This document shows positions 15,394-22,272 of a stretch of DNA of 29,059 bases, piece by piece. Below the pieces are notes generated by a model. That model was given only the letters and a program-made list of their open reading frames with translations, was not told the origin of the DNA and ran no database searches. How positions within the stretch are numbered: the first letter of the stretch is position 1; every line of letters begins with the position of its first letter. The stretch is from NCBI GenBank assembly GCA_031385325.1, contig JANNBJ010000028.1, positions 1-29,059 of the forward strand, in the 5' to 3' direction. A program made the position numbers and the translations under genes. Source of the stretch: SYFY01 sp031385325. Lineage in GTDB: Bacteria; Pseudomonadota; Gammaproteobacteria; Pseudomonadales; Azotimanducaceae.

Positions 15394-16562
15394 TGGGATT
15401 GCGTGGCAGTACAGCCATTATCGGCATTGCCGAAACAGCGGTTGGCAAGGTGCCGGATCGAAGCGCGACGGCGTTGTGTGTCGATGCCGCACTGGCTGCC
15501 ATTCGTGATGCAGGGCTGAAGCTGTCCGATGTTGATGGACTTGTTACCTGCAACAGCATGGCGCAACCCTACATGTATCACGCGGAAGCAGTTGCAGAAT
15601 ATCTGGGAATGCGACCGCGCTACTGTGCCACTGCGGCCGCGGGCGGCGGTGCGACGTTCACTGTGCTGTATCAGGCGGCGCTGGCGATCGACGCAGGCAT
15701 CTGCGACACCGTGGTCATTTCGATGGCTGACAGTCTGCGAACCGGGCTTTCCCGTGAGCAGGCGATGATCATGCAGTCATCCTCCGGTCATGCGCAGTAC
15801 GAAACGCCTTATGGCGCCACGGTTCCCGGCTATTACGCGCTGATTGCCCAGGCGTACCTGCATGCTTACGGCGCAAGCCCCGAACACTTTGCGGCGGTTG
15901 CGGTGTCTGGCCGTAAACACGCGTGCCTCAATCCCACTGCGGAAATGCGCAAACCCATCACCATCGAGGATGTGCTCGCCAGTCGGCTGATTGCCGATCC
16001 ACTGCGTCTGCTGGATTGTTCACTGGTTTCCGATGGTGGCGCCGCGGTCGTCCTCACCCGAGCTGATCGAGCCAGTCATGCGCCGCATGCACCGGTATAT
16101 CTGCTTGGCGCCGGTGAGGGCCGTGGGCACGAACACATCAGCCAGGCTGCGTCATTGATTCACTCCTCGGCCCGACAAAGCGGTGAACGCGCTTTTTTGA
16201 TGGCGGGTGTGAAACCAGCCGACGTCGATTTTGCCCAGATCTACGACTGTTTCACGCCGGTGGTGCTGATCGAGATGGAAGACCTGGGACTGTGTGGCCA
16301 AGGCGAAGCCGGCGACTTTTTCCTGCGCGGCGATGGCGCGCCAGGTGGCCGACTGCCAATCAATACTCATGGCGGGTTGTTGTCACACTGCCACCCGGGT
16401 AATCCAGGATCGATGTTTGCACTCACCGAGTCGGTGCGGCAGATTCGTCGTGGTGCAGGCGAGCGTCAGGTCCGGGATGCAGAAATCGGATTGGTACATG
16501 CCCAGGGTGGCATTCTATCGAGTCACTGTACGGTGGTGCTGGGCTCGGAGCGAACGGTATGA
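15393..16562 (+). CDS. Thiolase-fold protein without thiolase cysteines (Ltp2/SCP-x-like aldolase candidate)
   Basis: This 389-residue thiolase-superfamily protein starts STAIIGIAETAVGK and has SDGGAAVVLT, AQIYDCFTPVVLIEMEDLG and a late NTHGGLLSHCHPGNPG His block. At the usual nucleophile position it reads ATAAAGGGATF (about 79-89) with no Cys in the Cys-Ala-Ser-Gly context. The C-terminal CxG motif is HAQGGILSSH, also without Cys. It therefore should not act as a thiolase. Ltp2-type relatives instead use Tyr residues for retro-aldol cleavage and need a DUF35 partner. The next gene encodes exactly such a partner, overlapping by 4 nt. I chose ATG 15393, which overlaps the preceding stop by 1 nt; an in-frame ATG at 15321 lies inside the previous gene. 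Confidence 0.88.
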   Translation: MGLRGSTAIIGIAETAVGKVPDRSATALCVDAALAAIRDAGLKLSDVDGLVTCNSMAQPYMYHAEAVAEYLGMRPRYCATAAAGGGATFTVLYQAALAIDAGICDTVVISMADSLRTGLSREQAMIMQSSSGHAQYETPYGATVPGYYALIAQAYLHAYGASPEHFAAVAVSGRKHACLNPTAEMRKPITIEDVLASRLIADPLRLLDCSLVSDGGAAVVLTRADRASHAPHAPVYLLGAGEGRGHEHISQAASLIHSSARQSGERAFLMAGVKPADVDFAQIYDCFTPVVLIEMEDLGLCGQGEAGDFFLRGDGAPGGRLPINTHGGLLSHCHPGNPGSMFALTESVRQIRRGAGERQVRDAEIGLVHAQGGILSSHCTVVLGSERTV

Positions 16563-16975
16563 CGCAGAATAAACCACTGCCGCCGGTCGATGCGCAGAGC
16601 CGAGCCTATTGGGCGGCCTGCGATGCAGGTCAGCTGCTGGTGCAGCGTTGCGAAGCCTGCAGTCATGTGCAGCACTATCACCGGGTGCTCTGCACACACT
16701 GTGGCCATGACAAATTGACCGACGTGCCAGCCAGTGGAACCGGCACTATTCGAAGTTTCACAGTCATTCGCCGCGCCGTTTCTGCGGCGTTTGAAGCGGA
16801 TGTTCCCTATGTCGTTGCACTGATTGAGTTGCAGGAGGGACCGACGCTCATGAGTAATGTCATCAATACACCGCTCGAGCTGATCGCCATCGGCAAGCCG
16901 GTAGAGCTGACTTTTGAACGGCGCAGTGAATCCATCGCCATTCCCCAGTTTCAGATCGTGGAGACCAGCAGATGA
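16559..16975 (+). CDS. DUF35 protein: zinc ribbon plus OB-fold, partner of the thiolase-fold aldolase
   Basis: This 138-residue protein has an N-terminal helix followed by a rubredoxin-like zinc ribbon with Cys 31, 34, 45 and 48 (CEACSHVQHYHRVLCTHCG). An OB-fold follows (GTIRSFTVIRRAVSAAF through VELTFERR). Such proteins bind and activate thiolase-superfamily partners; in steroid catabolism the DUF35 domain of ChsH2 forms the Ltp2 complex. The gene overlaps the thiolase-fold gene by 4 nt, which supports a 1:1 complex. All four zinc ligands are present. Confidence 0.93.
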   Translation: MTQNKPLPPVDAQSRAYWAACDAGQLLVQRCEACSHVQHYHRVLCTHCGHDKLTDVPASGTGTIRSFTVIRRAVSAAFEADVPYVVALIELQEGPTLMSNVINTPLELIAIGKPVELTFERRSESIAIPQFQIVETSR

Positions 16976-17322
16976 GTATTCGTATCCATCACAATGCGTT
17001 CAAGAACCGAACCGAGGCGGAAGCCGCAGTAGTTCGTTCTGGACTGATTCGCATGGAACTTGAGGTTCCGCCGGTGGAAAACACCAGCCACTGGCACGAC
17101 TTTCACGCCGAACTCTACATTCTGGATGGTGACCTGCACTTTACCGATGTAACCGAGGGCAAGACGCATGTCTGTCGCACGGGTAGTCACATCGTCGTGC
17201 CACGATGGGCGCTGCATGCTGAAATGAGTCGAGGCGGTTATCACCTGATTTTCGGTGCGTCGGTGCCGGCATCGGAATTTGGTGATCCGGTCAATCGGGC
17301 GCCGGAGGATTTGAAGCGATGA
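16972..17322 (+). CDS. Small single-domain cupin
   Basis: This 116-residue beta-barrel protein has cupin motif 1, HWHDFHAELYILDG, with metal ligands His 40, His 42 and Glu 47 and the motif Gly 53. Motif 2 is GSHIVVPRWALHAEM, with His 82. All four metal ligands are kept, so a metal-dependent role such as an isomerase or dioxygenase is possible, but no substrate can be named. It overlaps both neighbours by 4 nt, so it belongs to the pathway. Confidence 0.9.
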   Translation: MSIRIHHNAFKNRTEAEAAVVRSGLIRMELEVPPVENTSHWHDFHAELYILDGDLHFTDVTEGKTHVCRTGSHIVVPRWALHAEMSRGGYHLIFGASVPASEFGDPVNRAPEDLKR

Positions 17323-19217
17323 AATGCAGGAAAAACATTGTCTTGCTGGTGGGCATGCTGGCTTTTTCATCAATGAGTGCGTTTGTGGCGGCAGCGCAGA
17401 CGTTGTCATCGGTTGATGAGTTTCAGGCTACCAGCGGTGAGTTTGGTCCGCGTGACCAGATGCCCGGTGCTGCGCTATACAGCAGACATTGTGTCAGTTG
17501 CCACAACGGCTCGGTACCCAAAGCGCCACAGACCATGTGGCTCGAGATGATGAGTCCGGTAGCCATTCTCAAGGCGTTGAATCAAGGCGTGATGCAATCG
17601 CAAGCGGCTGCGTTGTCGCCAACGCAGCGTGTTGATGTGGCGCAGTACCTGACGCAACGACGAGCTGATGAAGCGGACAAGACTGCTCGTGCTCCCGTCT
17701 GCACTGACAAAGAAACCACTTTCGACGCCAGTCGACCTGCCATTCGAGCGGGCTGGGGACACGACACGGCGCGTTATGTGACTGCGGAAGATGCGGGATT
17801 TTCGGCGGCCGATATTCCCGGCCTGCAGCTGAAGTGGGCTTTTGCTTATCCGGGTGCATTGCGTGCGCGCTCTCAACCAGCGATCGGACATGGCGCGGTA
17901 TATACCGGCAGTCAGGATGGTCACGTCTATGCATTCGATCTGCAGACGGGTTGTGAACGGTGGTCTTACGACGCAGGGGCAGAGGTCAGAACCGGCGTCG
18001 TTCTGATTGACGGATTGCTCGACACCAGGCCGCTGGCGATCTTTGGCGATATTCTCGCGCGACTGCATGCCGTTGACGCCCGCACCGGTGAGTTGGTGTG
18101 GTCCCGCAAAATGGATGATCACCCGAGCGCAACGCTGACGGGAACCCCGGCGTTTTTTGAGGGACGGCTCTATGTTCCGGTGTCATCGCTGGAAGTAACC
18201 CCAGCGGCAGATCCTGCTTATCCCTGTTGTTCGTTTCGGGGCAAGGTGGTGGCCGTTGATGCCGGCACCGGCAAGGACGTCTGGACTCACTACACGATAT
18301 CGCAACCGCCCGCCAAGGTAGGCGTGACCACTTCAGGTGCCGCAATCCTCTCGCCGTCTGGCGCGCCGGTTTGGTCCAGCCCTTCGATCGATGCGAGCAA
18401 GCGGGTCATCTATTTCGGCACTGGTGAGAACTATTCACCACCGGCCGACAACAACAGCGACGCGATCATCGCTGTCAATCTCGATACCGGGCTACGGCTA
18501 TGGCAGCGCCAGAGCACTGCGGGTGATGCGTGGAACGTCGCCTGCATGATGCAGAACAATCCGAACTGTCCGCCCGAAGACGGTCCGGACTTCGACCATG
18601 GTGCCAGCATGATCCTGAGTACCACCGGTGGACGGCGCACGTTGTTGGCTGGCCACAAAAACGGGACCATCTTTGGCTTGAATCCCGACGCTCAGGGCGA
18701 AGTGTTGTGGTCGGCACGAGTGGGACGAGGCAGCATTCAGGGCGGCGTGCACTTCGGTATGGCAGCCAGCGCCGAGACGTTGTATGCGCCCATCAATGAC
18801 ATGAACGATACCCATAACGGTGATGTACTCGACCCGGCCGCCGCCAGACCAGGAATTCATGCCCTGGACATCGCGACCGGCAAGGTCAGGTGGAGCCATG
18901 TGCAGCCCAATGTCTGTCCGGGTGGCGCCGCGTTCTGCGATCCGGGCGTGTCGGCGCCGGTGACGGCGATGGCAGGCGCAGTCTTTGCCGGGCATCTCGA
19001 CGGATTTCTGCGTGCCTATGCGGAAGCTGACGGCAAACTCTTGTGGGAATTCGACACGAAAAATCCCGTCACGGCGGTCAATGGGCTGGTGGCCAAAGGT
19101 GGCGGCATCAGTGGCGCCGGTCCTGCTGTGGGCGAGGGTTATGTCGTGATCAACTCAGGTTATGGCCTGTACTTCCATGCGCCTGGCAATGCGTTGATGG
19201 TGTTTGCCCCGAAATAG
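17319..19217 (+). CDS. Secreted cytochrome c - PQQ dehydrogenase (polyvinyl-alcohol-dehydrogenase-like)
   Basis: This 632-residue periplasmic quinohemoprotein has an N-terminal signal peptide (MKCRKNIVLLVGMLAF through AAAQ). A cytochrome c domain follows with heme motif CVSCH at 58-62. An eight-bladed PQQ propeller comes next, with W-motif repeats such as AFDLQTGCERWSYD, HAVDARTGELVWS, AVDAGTGKDVW and HALDIATGKVRW. A vicinal Cys pair (PCCSF, 303-304) fits the ring-type disulfide of PQQ alcohol dehydrogenases. The cytochrome-first order is that of polyvinyl alcohol dehydrogenases, which oxidise secondary alcohols. It would pass electrons via its heme to the respiratory chain. It is the last gene of the operon, overlapping the cupin gene by 4 nt. 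The natural substrate is unknown. Confidence 0.92.
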   Translation: MKCRKNIVLLVGMLAFSSMSAFVAAAQTLSSVDEFQATSGEFGPRDQMPGAALYSRHCVSCHNGSVPKAPQTMWLEMMSPVAILKALNQGVMQSQAAALSPTQRVDVAQYLTQRRADEADKTARAPVCTDKETTFDASRPAIRAGWGHDTARYVTAEDAGFSAADIPGLQLKWAFAYPGALRARSQPAIGHGAVYTGSQDGHVYAFDLQTGCERWSYDAGAEVRTGVVLIDGLLDTRPLAIFGDILARLHAVDARTGELVWSRKMDDHPSATLTGTPAFFEGRLYVPVSSLEVTPAADPAYPCCSFRGKVVAVDAGTGKDVWTHYTISQPPAKVGVTTSGAAILSPSGAPVWSSPSIDASKRVIYFGTGENYSPPADNNSDAIIAVNLDTGLRLWQRQSTAGDAWNVACMMQNNPNCPPEDGPDFDHGASMILSTTGGRRTLLAGHKNGTIFGLNPDAQGEVLWSARVGRGSIQGGVHFGMAASAETLYAPINDMNDTHNGDVLDPAAARPGIHALDIATGKVRWSHVQPNVCPGGAAFCDPGVSAPVTAMAGAVFAGHLDGFLRAYAEADGKLLWEFDTKNPVTAVNGLVAKGGGISGAGPAVGEGYVVINSGYGLYFHAPGNALMVFAPK

Positions 19218-19252
19218 ACTCACAACGCCGCGATTCACAACTACCTTAAGGG

Positions 19253-19272
19253 AACAAAACGGCTGTTTTGTT
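19253..19272 (+). terminator. Perfect 8-bp hairpin downstream of the PQQ dehydrogenase
   Basis: The sequence aacaaaac, loop ggct, then gttttgtt gives a perfect 8-bp stem, 35 nt after the operon stop. The last stem bases are T-rich. It could terminate the eight-gene operon or act in the leader of the following lipoprotein gene. The stem is AT-rich, so termination would be weak. Confidence 0.5.
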
Positions 19273-19324
19273 GCCATATAAGGGGGGTAAACTGACATAG
19301 TTCGGTAGTAACGGGTGGCATGGC

Positions 19325-21151
19325 ATGGCGAATCGGGTAGTTTCTCTGCTGTTGGTGCTGGGCCTTGCTGCCTGCGGTGGTGGAGGAGGCGGTGGGGCTG
19401 GTGCAACTCCGCCGGCTAGCGGGGGCAATCCGCCGGCAACGACGCCGCCCCCAGCCACTACACCACCTCCGGCAACCACTCCGCCGCCAGCAACCACACC
19501 ACCATCGACAACTCCACCTCCGACCCCCCCGGTGGGTGTCACGTCTCCCGCGCCGTCCAGCTATGGATTTACCCGGGTCAGATTCATCGATCAATCCCTG
19601 GCACGGGATTGTTCCGGACAGTATTCGCCCAACTCCCGCGCATGTAGCGGTGGTGGGGACACGGCATACAAAACCTTCGCTGCTGCACAGAATGCGGCTG
19701 CGCCTGGAACGCAGTTCATTGTTCGCGGCGGCGAGTATCGCGAGGTTCTGCGCCTGCGGGTGTCAGGTACGGCGTCGGCTTACATCGGTTACACCGAAGA
19801 AGCCGGAGAAAACGTCATTATCCGAGGCGTTGATTCACGCGATGCGGGTGAGGACTACGGTCCGATCTGGCTGGATCATGTCCGTTACAACCTGGTCCGG
19901 GGCTTCACCGTGCGGGATTCCGTGGGTTTCCTCCGGGCAGTGGACGCGCACTTCAACGTGATCGACGACGGACTCTTCGACGGTTCGCTGTTGTACCCCA
20001 GTGCCAGCAAGCGTGGTGGTTTGTATTTCGCCTGGAGCACTCATAACAAGGTACTGAACAGTACGATCAACCGTGGTACCGACAGCCTCTCGCTGATTCG
20101 TTCCGACTACAACGTCATACACGGCAACAAATTCAACGAGGCCGGTCACGATGTGTGGAATATCAAGTGTGGCAGCTACAACGTGATACGGGCCAATGTC
20201 GTTACCAATCCAACCCAGAAACTCGGTTCAGTGTTTGATTGTGAGGCGCTGACAACCAATTGGGGGGGGAACGCCGAGTTCGCGGAAAACCGGGCAATCG
20301 TTGACAGCACCAAGCGCAACCTGATCGAAGGCAACGTGCTGCATGATTCGGTCGATTACTACAGCACGTCGGGTGGCAATGGCATCCAGTATGCCGGGCA
20401 GCAAGGCATCATCCGACGCAACGTTTTTTATGGGAACAACGTCGGTCTTGGCATGACGCAGTACCCGGACGAAGCACTCTATAACTATGGCAATCGTGTT
20501 TATCACAACGTCTTTCATGACAATGCCTGCAGTGGTATTGCCGTGTTTGGTTCCAGCGGCAGCGGGCGTGTCGAAAACAATGTCTACAAGAACAATGCGC
20601 TGTGGGATAACAAGGGTTGGCAGCCCGATGGCAACTGTGCCGGCGTCAGCGCAGCTCAAGTGTTGTACAGGACGTCCTTTGCTGGTCATCTCTTCCTGGC
20701 CAATCTGATCGCCAGTCCCCTTGGCAGTAACGTTGTTCGCGAGGAGTTTGGTGCAGAGGGTGGTGTCAGCTCATTTTCCACTGGTGGCAATTTCAACCGC
20801 ACGATAGAGAGCAATCCGGCTTTCACCTCCTCCAGTGGCCATGACTATACGGCGGCGTCAGGCAGCCCCCTGGTCAACGCCGGAGACTATCTGACCACGG
20901 CCCGAAGTGCCGGAAGTGGGCGGACGCTCGAAGTAAACGATTCAAGCTGGTTCTACGATGGCTTCGGAATCAATGGTGAACAGGGTGACCTGATCCAGTT
21001 GGCCGGTCAGACCGTCACGGCGCGAATCGTCGGCGTTGACTACACCAACAACCGGTTGACTGTTGATCGCGATCTTTCCTGGTCGGCGGGACAAGGGGTA
21101 TCGCAGACCTACGCGGGGAGTGGGCCGGATGTCGGGGCATTCGAACGCTGA
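19325..21151 (+). CDS. Lipoprotein with right-handed parallel beta-helix
   Basis: The 608-residue protein starts with MANRVVSLLLVLGLAAC, a lipoprotein signal with lipobox LAAC (Cys 17). A Gly run and a Pro/Thr linker of PATTPP repeats (about 37-65) follow. The rest is a parallel beta-helix built of short N-rich turns: YNVIHGNKFNEAG, YNVIRANVVTN, RNLIEGNVLHDS and NRVYHNVFHDNACSGI. The C-terminus ends PDVGAFER. Such proteins include polysaccharide lyases, epimerases and binding proteins. No catalytic residue set can be assigned. It is probably anchored in a membrane with the helix exposed outside. It is not clearly cotranscribed with the upstream operon, being 107 nt away with a hairpin between. 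Confidence 0.9.
   Translation: MANRVVSLLLVLGLAACGGGGGGGAGATPPASGGNPPATTPPPATTPPPATTPPPATTPPSTTPPPTPPVGVTSPAPSSYGFTRVRFIDQSLARDCSGQYSPNSRACSGGGDTAYKTFAAAQNAAAPGTQFIVRGGEYREVLRLRVSGTASAYIGYTEEAGENVIIRGVDSRDAGEDYGPIWLDHVRYNLVRGFTVRDSVGFLRAVDAHFNVIDDGLFDGSLLYPSASKRGGLYFAWSTHNKVLNSTINRGTDSLSLIRSDYNVIHGNKFNEAGHDVWNIKCGSYNVIRANVVTNPTQKLGSVFDCEALTTNWGGNAEFAENRAIVDSTKRNLIEGNVLHDSVDYYSTSGGNGIQYAGQQGIIRRNVFYGNNVGLGMTQYPDEALYNYGNRVYHNVFHDNACSGIAVFGSSGSGRVENNVYKNNALWDNKGWQPDGNCAGVSAAQVLYRTSFAGHLFLANLIASPLGSNVVREEFGAEGGVSSFSTGGNFNRTIESNPAFTSSSGHDYTAASGSPLVNAGDYLTTARSAGSGRTLEVNDSSWFYDGFGINGEQGDLIQLAGQTVTARIVGVDYTNNRLTVDRDLSWSAGQGVSQTYAGSGPDVGAFER
19433..19522 (+). repeat. In-frame 18-bp tandem repeats coding PATTPP
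   Basis: Four 18-nt units at 19433, 19451, 19469 and 19487 encode PATTPP, and a variant unit at 19505 encodes STTPPP. Length changes would keep the reading frame. The region forms the flexible linker between lipid anchor and beta-helix and is prone to expansion or contraction. Confidence 0.85.
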
Positions 21152-21240
21152 GCTGCCGCCCGGGCTCGCGTCATTGATCCTCCCACGTGTGGCAGTGCGT
21201 TCGCCTGTTACCATCGTGTCTTTCTGACGGGAGATTCGAT

Positions 21241-22068
21241 GTGTTGACTCAGGCGGAGGATTTTCTGGCCGAAACAAAGTCTCTGGCTTCCATTCTCACC
21301 GATCTCACGGATGACCAGTTCGAGACCGTAACGGCCTTCAAGGGCTGGACCATCAACCACGTTCTTCGGCACCTGCATGTCTGGAATCGGGCTGCGTATC
21401 AGTCGTATGCGCAGCCCGATCAATTCGATGCTTACATGGGCCAGGTCGCGGGAATCAGGCGCTCTGGAATCTCGATGCGGGATGTTGAACTTGAACATTC
21501 CGATGGTCTTGGCGGACATGCACTGGTTCGCGCCTGGATTGACTATGCCACTCAAATGACGACAGCTTTTCTGACTGCGGATCCGGCGCAGCGTGTGAAG
21601 TGGGCAGGTCCTGACATGAGCGTACGTTCCTCTGTCAGCGCAAGGCTGATGGAAACCTGGGCACATGGGCAGGAGCTCTATGATGCGCTGGGTGTGGTTC
21701 GGCAGAACGCCGACCACATCCGCAATATCGTCGTGCTTGGGGTTAACACCTATGGCTGGACTTTCCGGAATCGCCAGCTCGATGTACCTGCGCCCGCGCC
21801 GTGCGTTCGTCTCATCGCGCCATCCGGCGCGCAGTGGGTATTCAATGAAGGTACGTCGGAGTCGTCGGTCGCTGGCGCCGCTGAGGAATTCTGTCAGGTG
21901 GTGACACAGGTGCGAAACCTGCACGACACACAGTTGCAGGTGGAAGGAGGCAATGCTGAGGCCTGGATGGCGATCGCGCAGTGTTTCGCCGGGCCACCGA
22001 ATGATCCGCCGCCGGTGGGGTCGCGGGCCACCGCAAAGTTACGGTTGGCGCAGCAGCGTTCGGTATAG
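21241..22068 (+). CDS. DinB/MDMPI-fold metal-binding protein (maleylpyruvate-isomerase-like N domain)
   Basis: This 275-residue four-helix-bundle protein has GWTINHVLRHLHVWNRAA, with His 40/44/46, and METWAHGQEL, with Glu 138/His 142. This is the metal-binding signature of the DinB / mycothiol-dependent maleylpyruvate isomerase superfamily. Family members use a thiol cofactor (mycothiol or bacillithiol) in Actinobacteria and Firmicutes; the thiol used in this organism is unknown. I start at GTG 21241 with GGGAG at 21229-21233; the ATG at 21239 is out of frame and stops after two codons. The stop TAG (22066-22068) uses the first two bases of the inverted-repeat element that follows. Confidence 0.82.
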   Translation: MLTQAEDFLAETKSLASILTDLTDDQFETVTAFKGWTINHVLRHLHVWNRAAYQSYAQPDQFDAYMGQVAGIRRSGISMRDVELEHSDGLGGHALVRAWIDYATQMTTAFLTADPAQRVKWAGPDMSVRSSVSARLMETWAHGQELYDALGVVRQNADHIRNIVVLGVNTYGWTFRNRQLDVPAPAPCVRLIAPSGAQWVFNEGTSESSVAGAAEEFCQVVTQVRNLHDTQLQVEGGNAEAWMAIAQCFAGPPNDPPPVGSRATAKLRLAQQRSV

Positions 22069-22246
22069 CCCGCACTATTCATGAACTGCCTGCTGCGGAC
22101 GCCGTAAGCCGCGAAAACACTGGGCGTGCTCCCTCCGCGTGCTCGACGTGCTGTCAAGCACGCCTGCGCGCGCTCCTGTCCGCGCCACCCAGTCTTTTCA
22201 CTACTCTCGGTGCCCTCGCCACGACCCTTCATGAATAGTGCGGGCT
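22067..22246. mobile_element. MITE-like element with perfect 19-bp terminal inverted repeats
   Basis: The left end agcccgcactattcatgaa (22067-22085) is repeated exactly in inverse orientation at 22228-22246. The 180-bp unit contains nested inverted repeats: aaaacactggg against cccagtctttt (one mismatch), and GCGTGCT near 22138 against AGCACGC near 22158. I see no ORF of a transposase and no clear target-site duplication. The structure resembles a non-autonomous transposable element or a large hairpin. The left end supplies part of the preceding stop codon; the right end lies 26 nt before the stop of the minus-strand ABC gene. Confidence 0.65.
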
Positions 22247-22272
22247 GGCTGCTGCGATCATGGGGTGTCGTG

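Noticed and set aside
21187..21240. Earlier ATG start for the MDMPI-like gene
   Set aside because: The added N-terminal residues look non-native and GGGAG lies at the right distance from GTG 21241.
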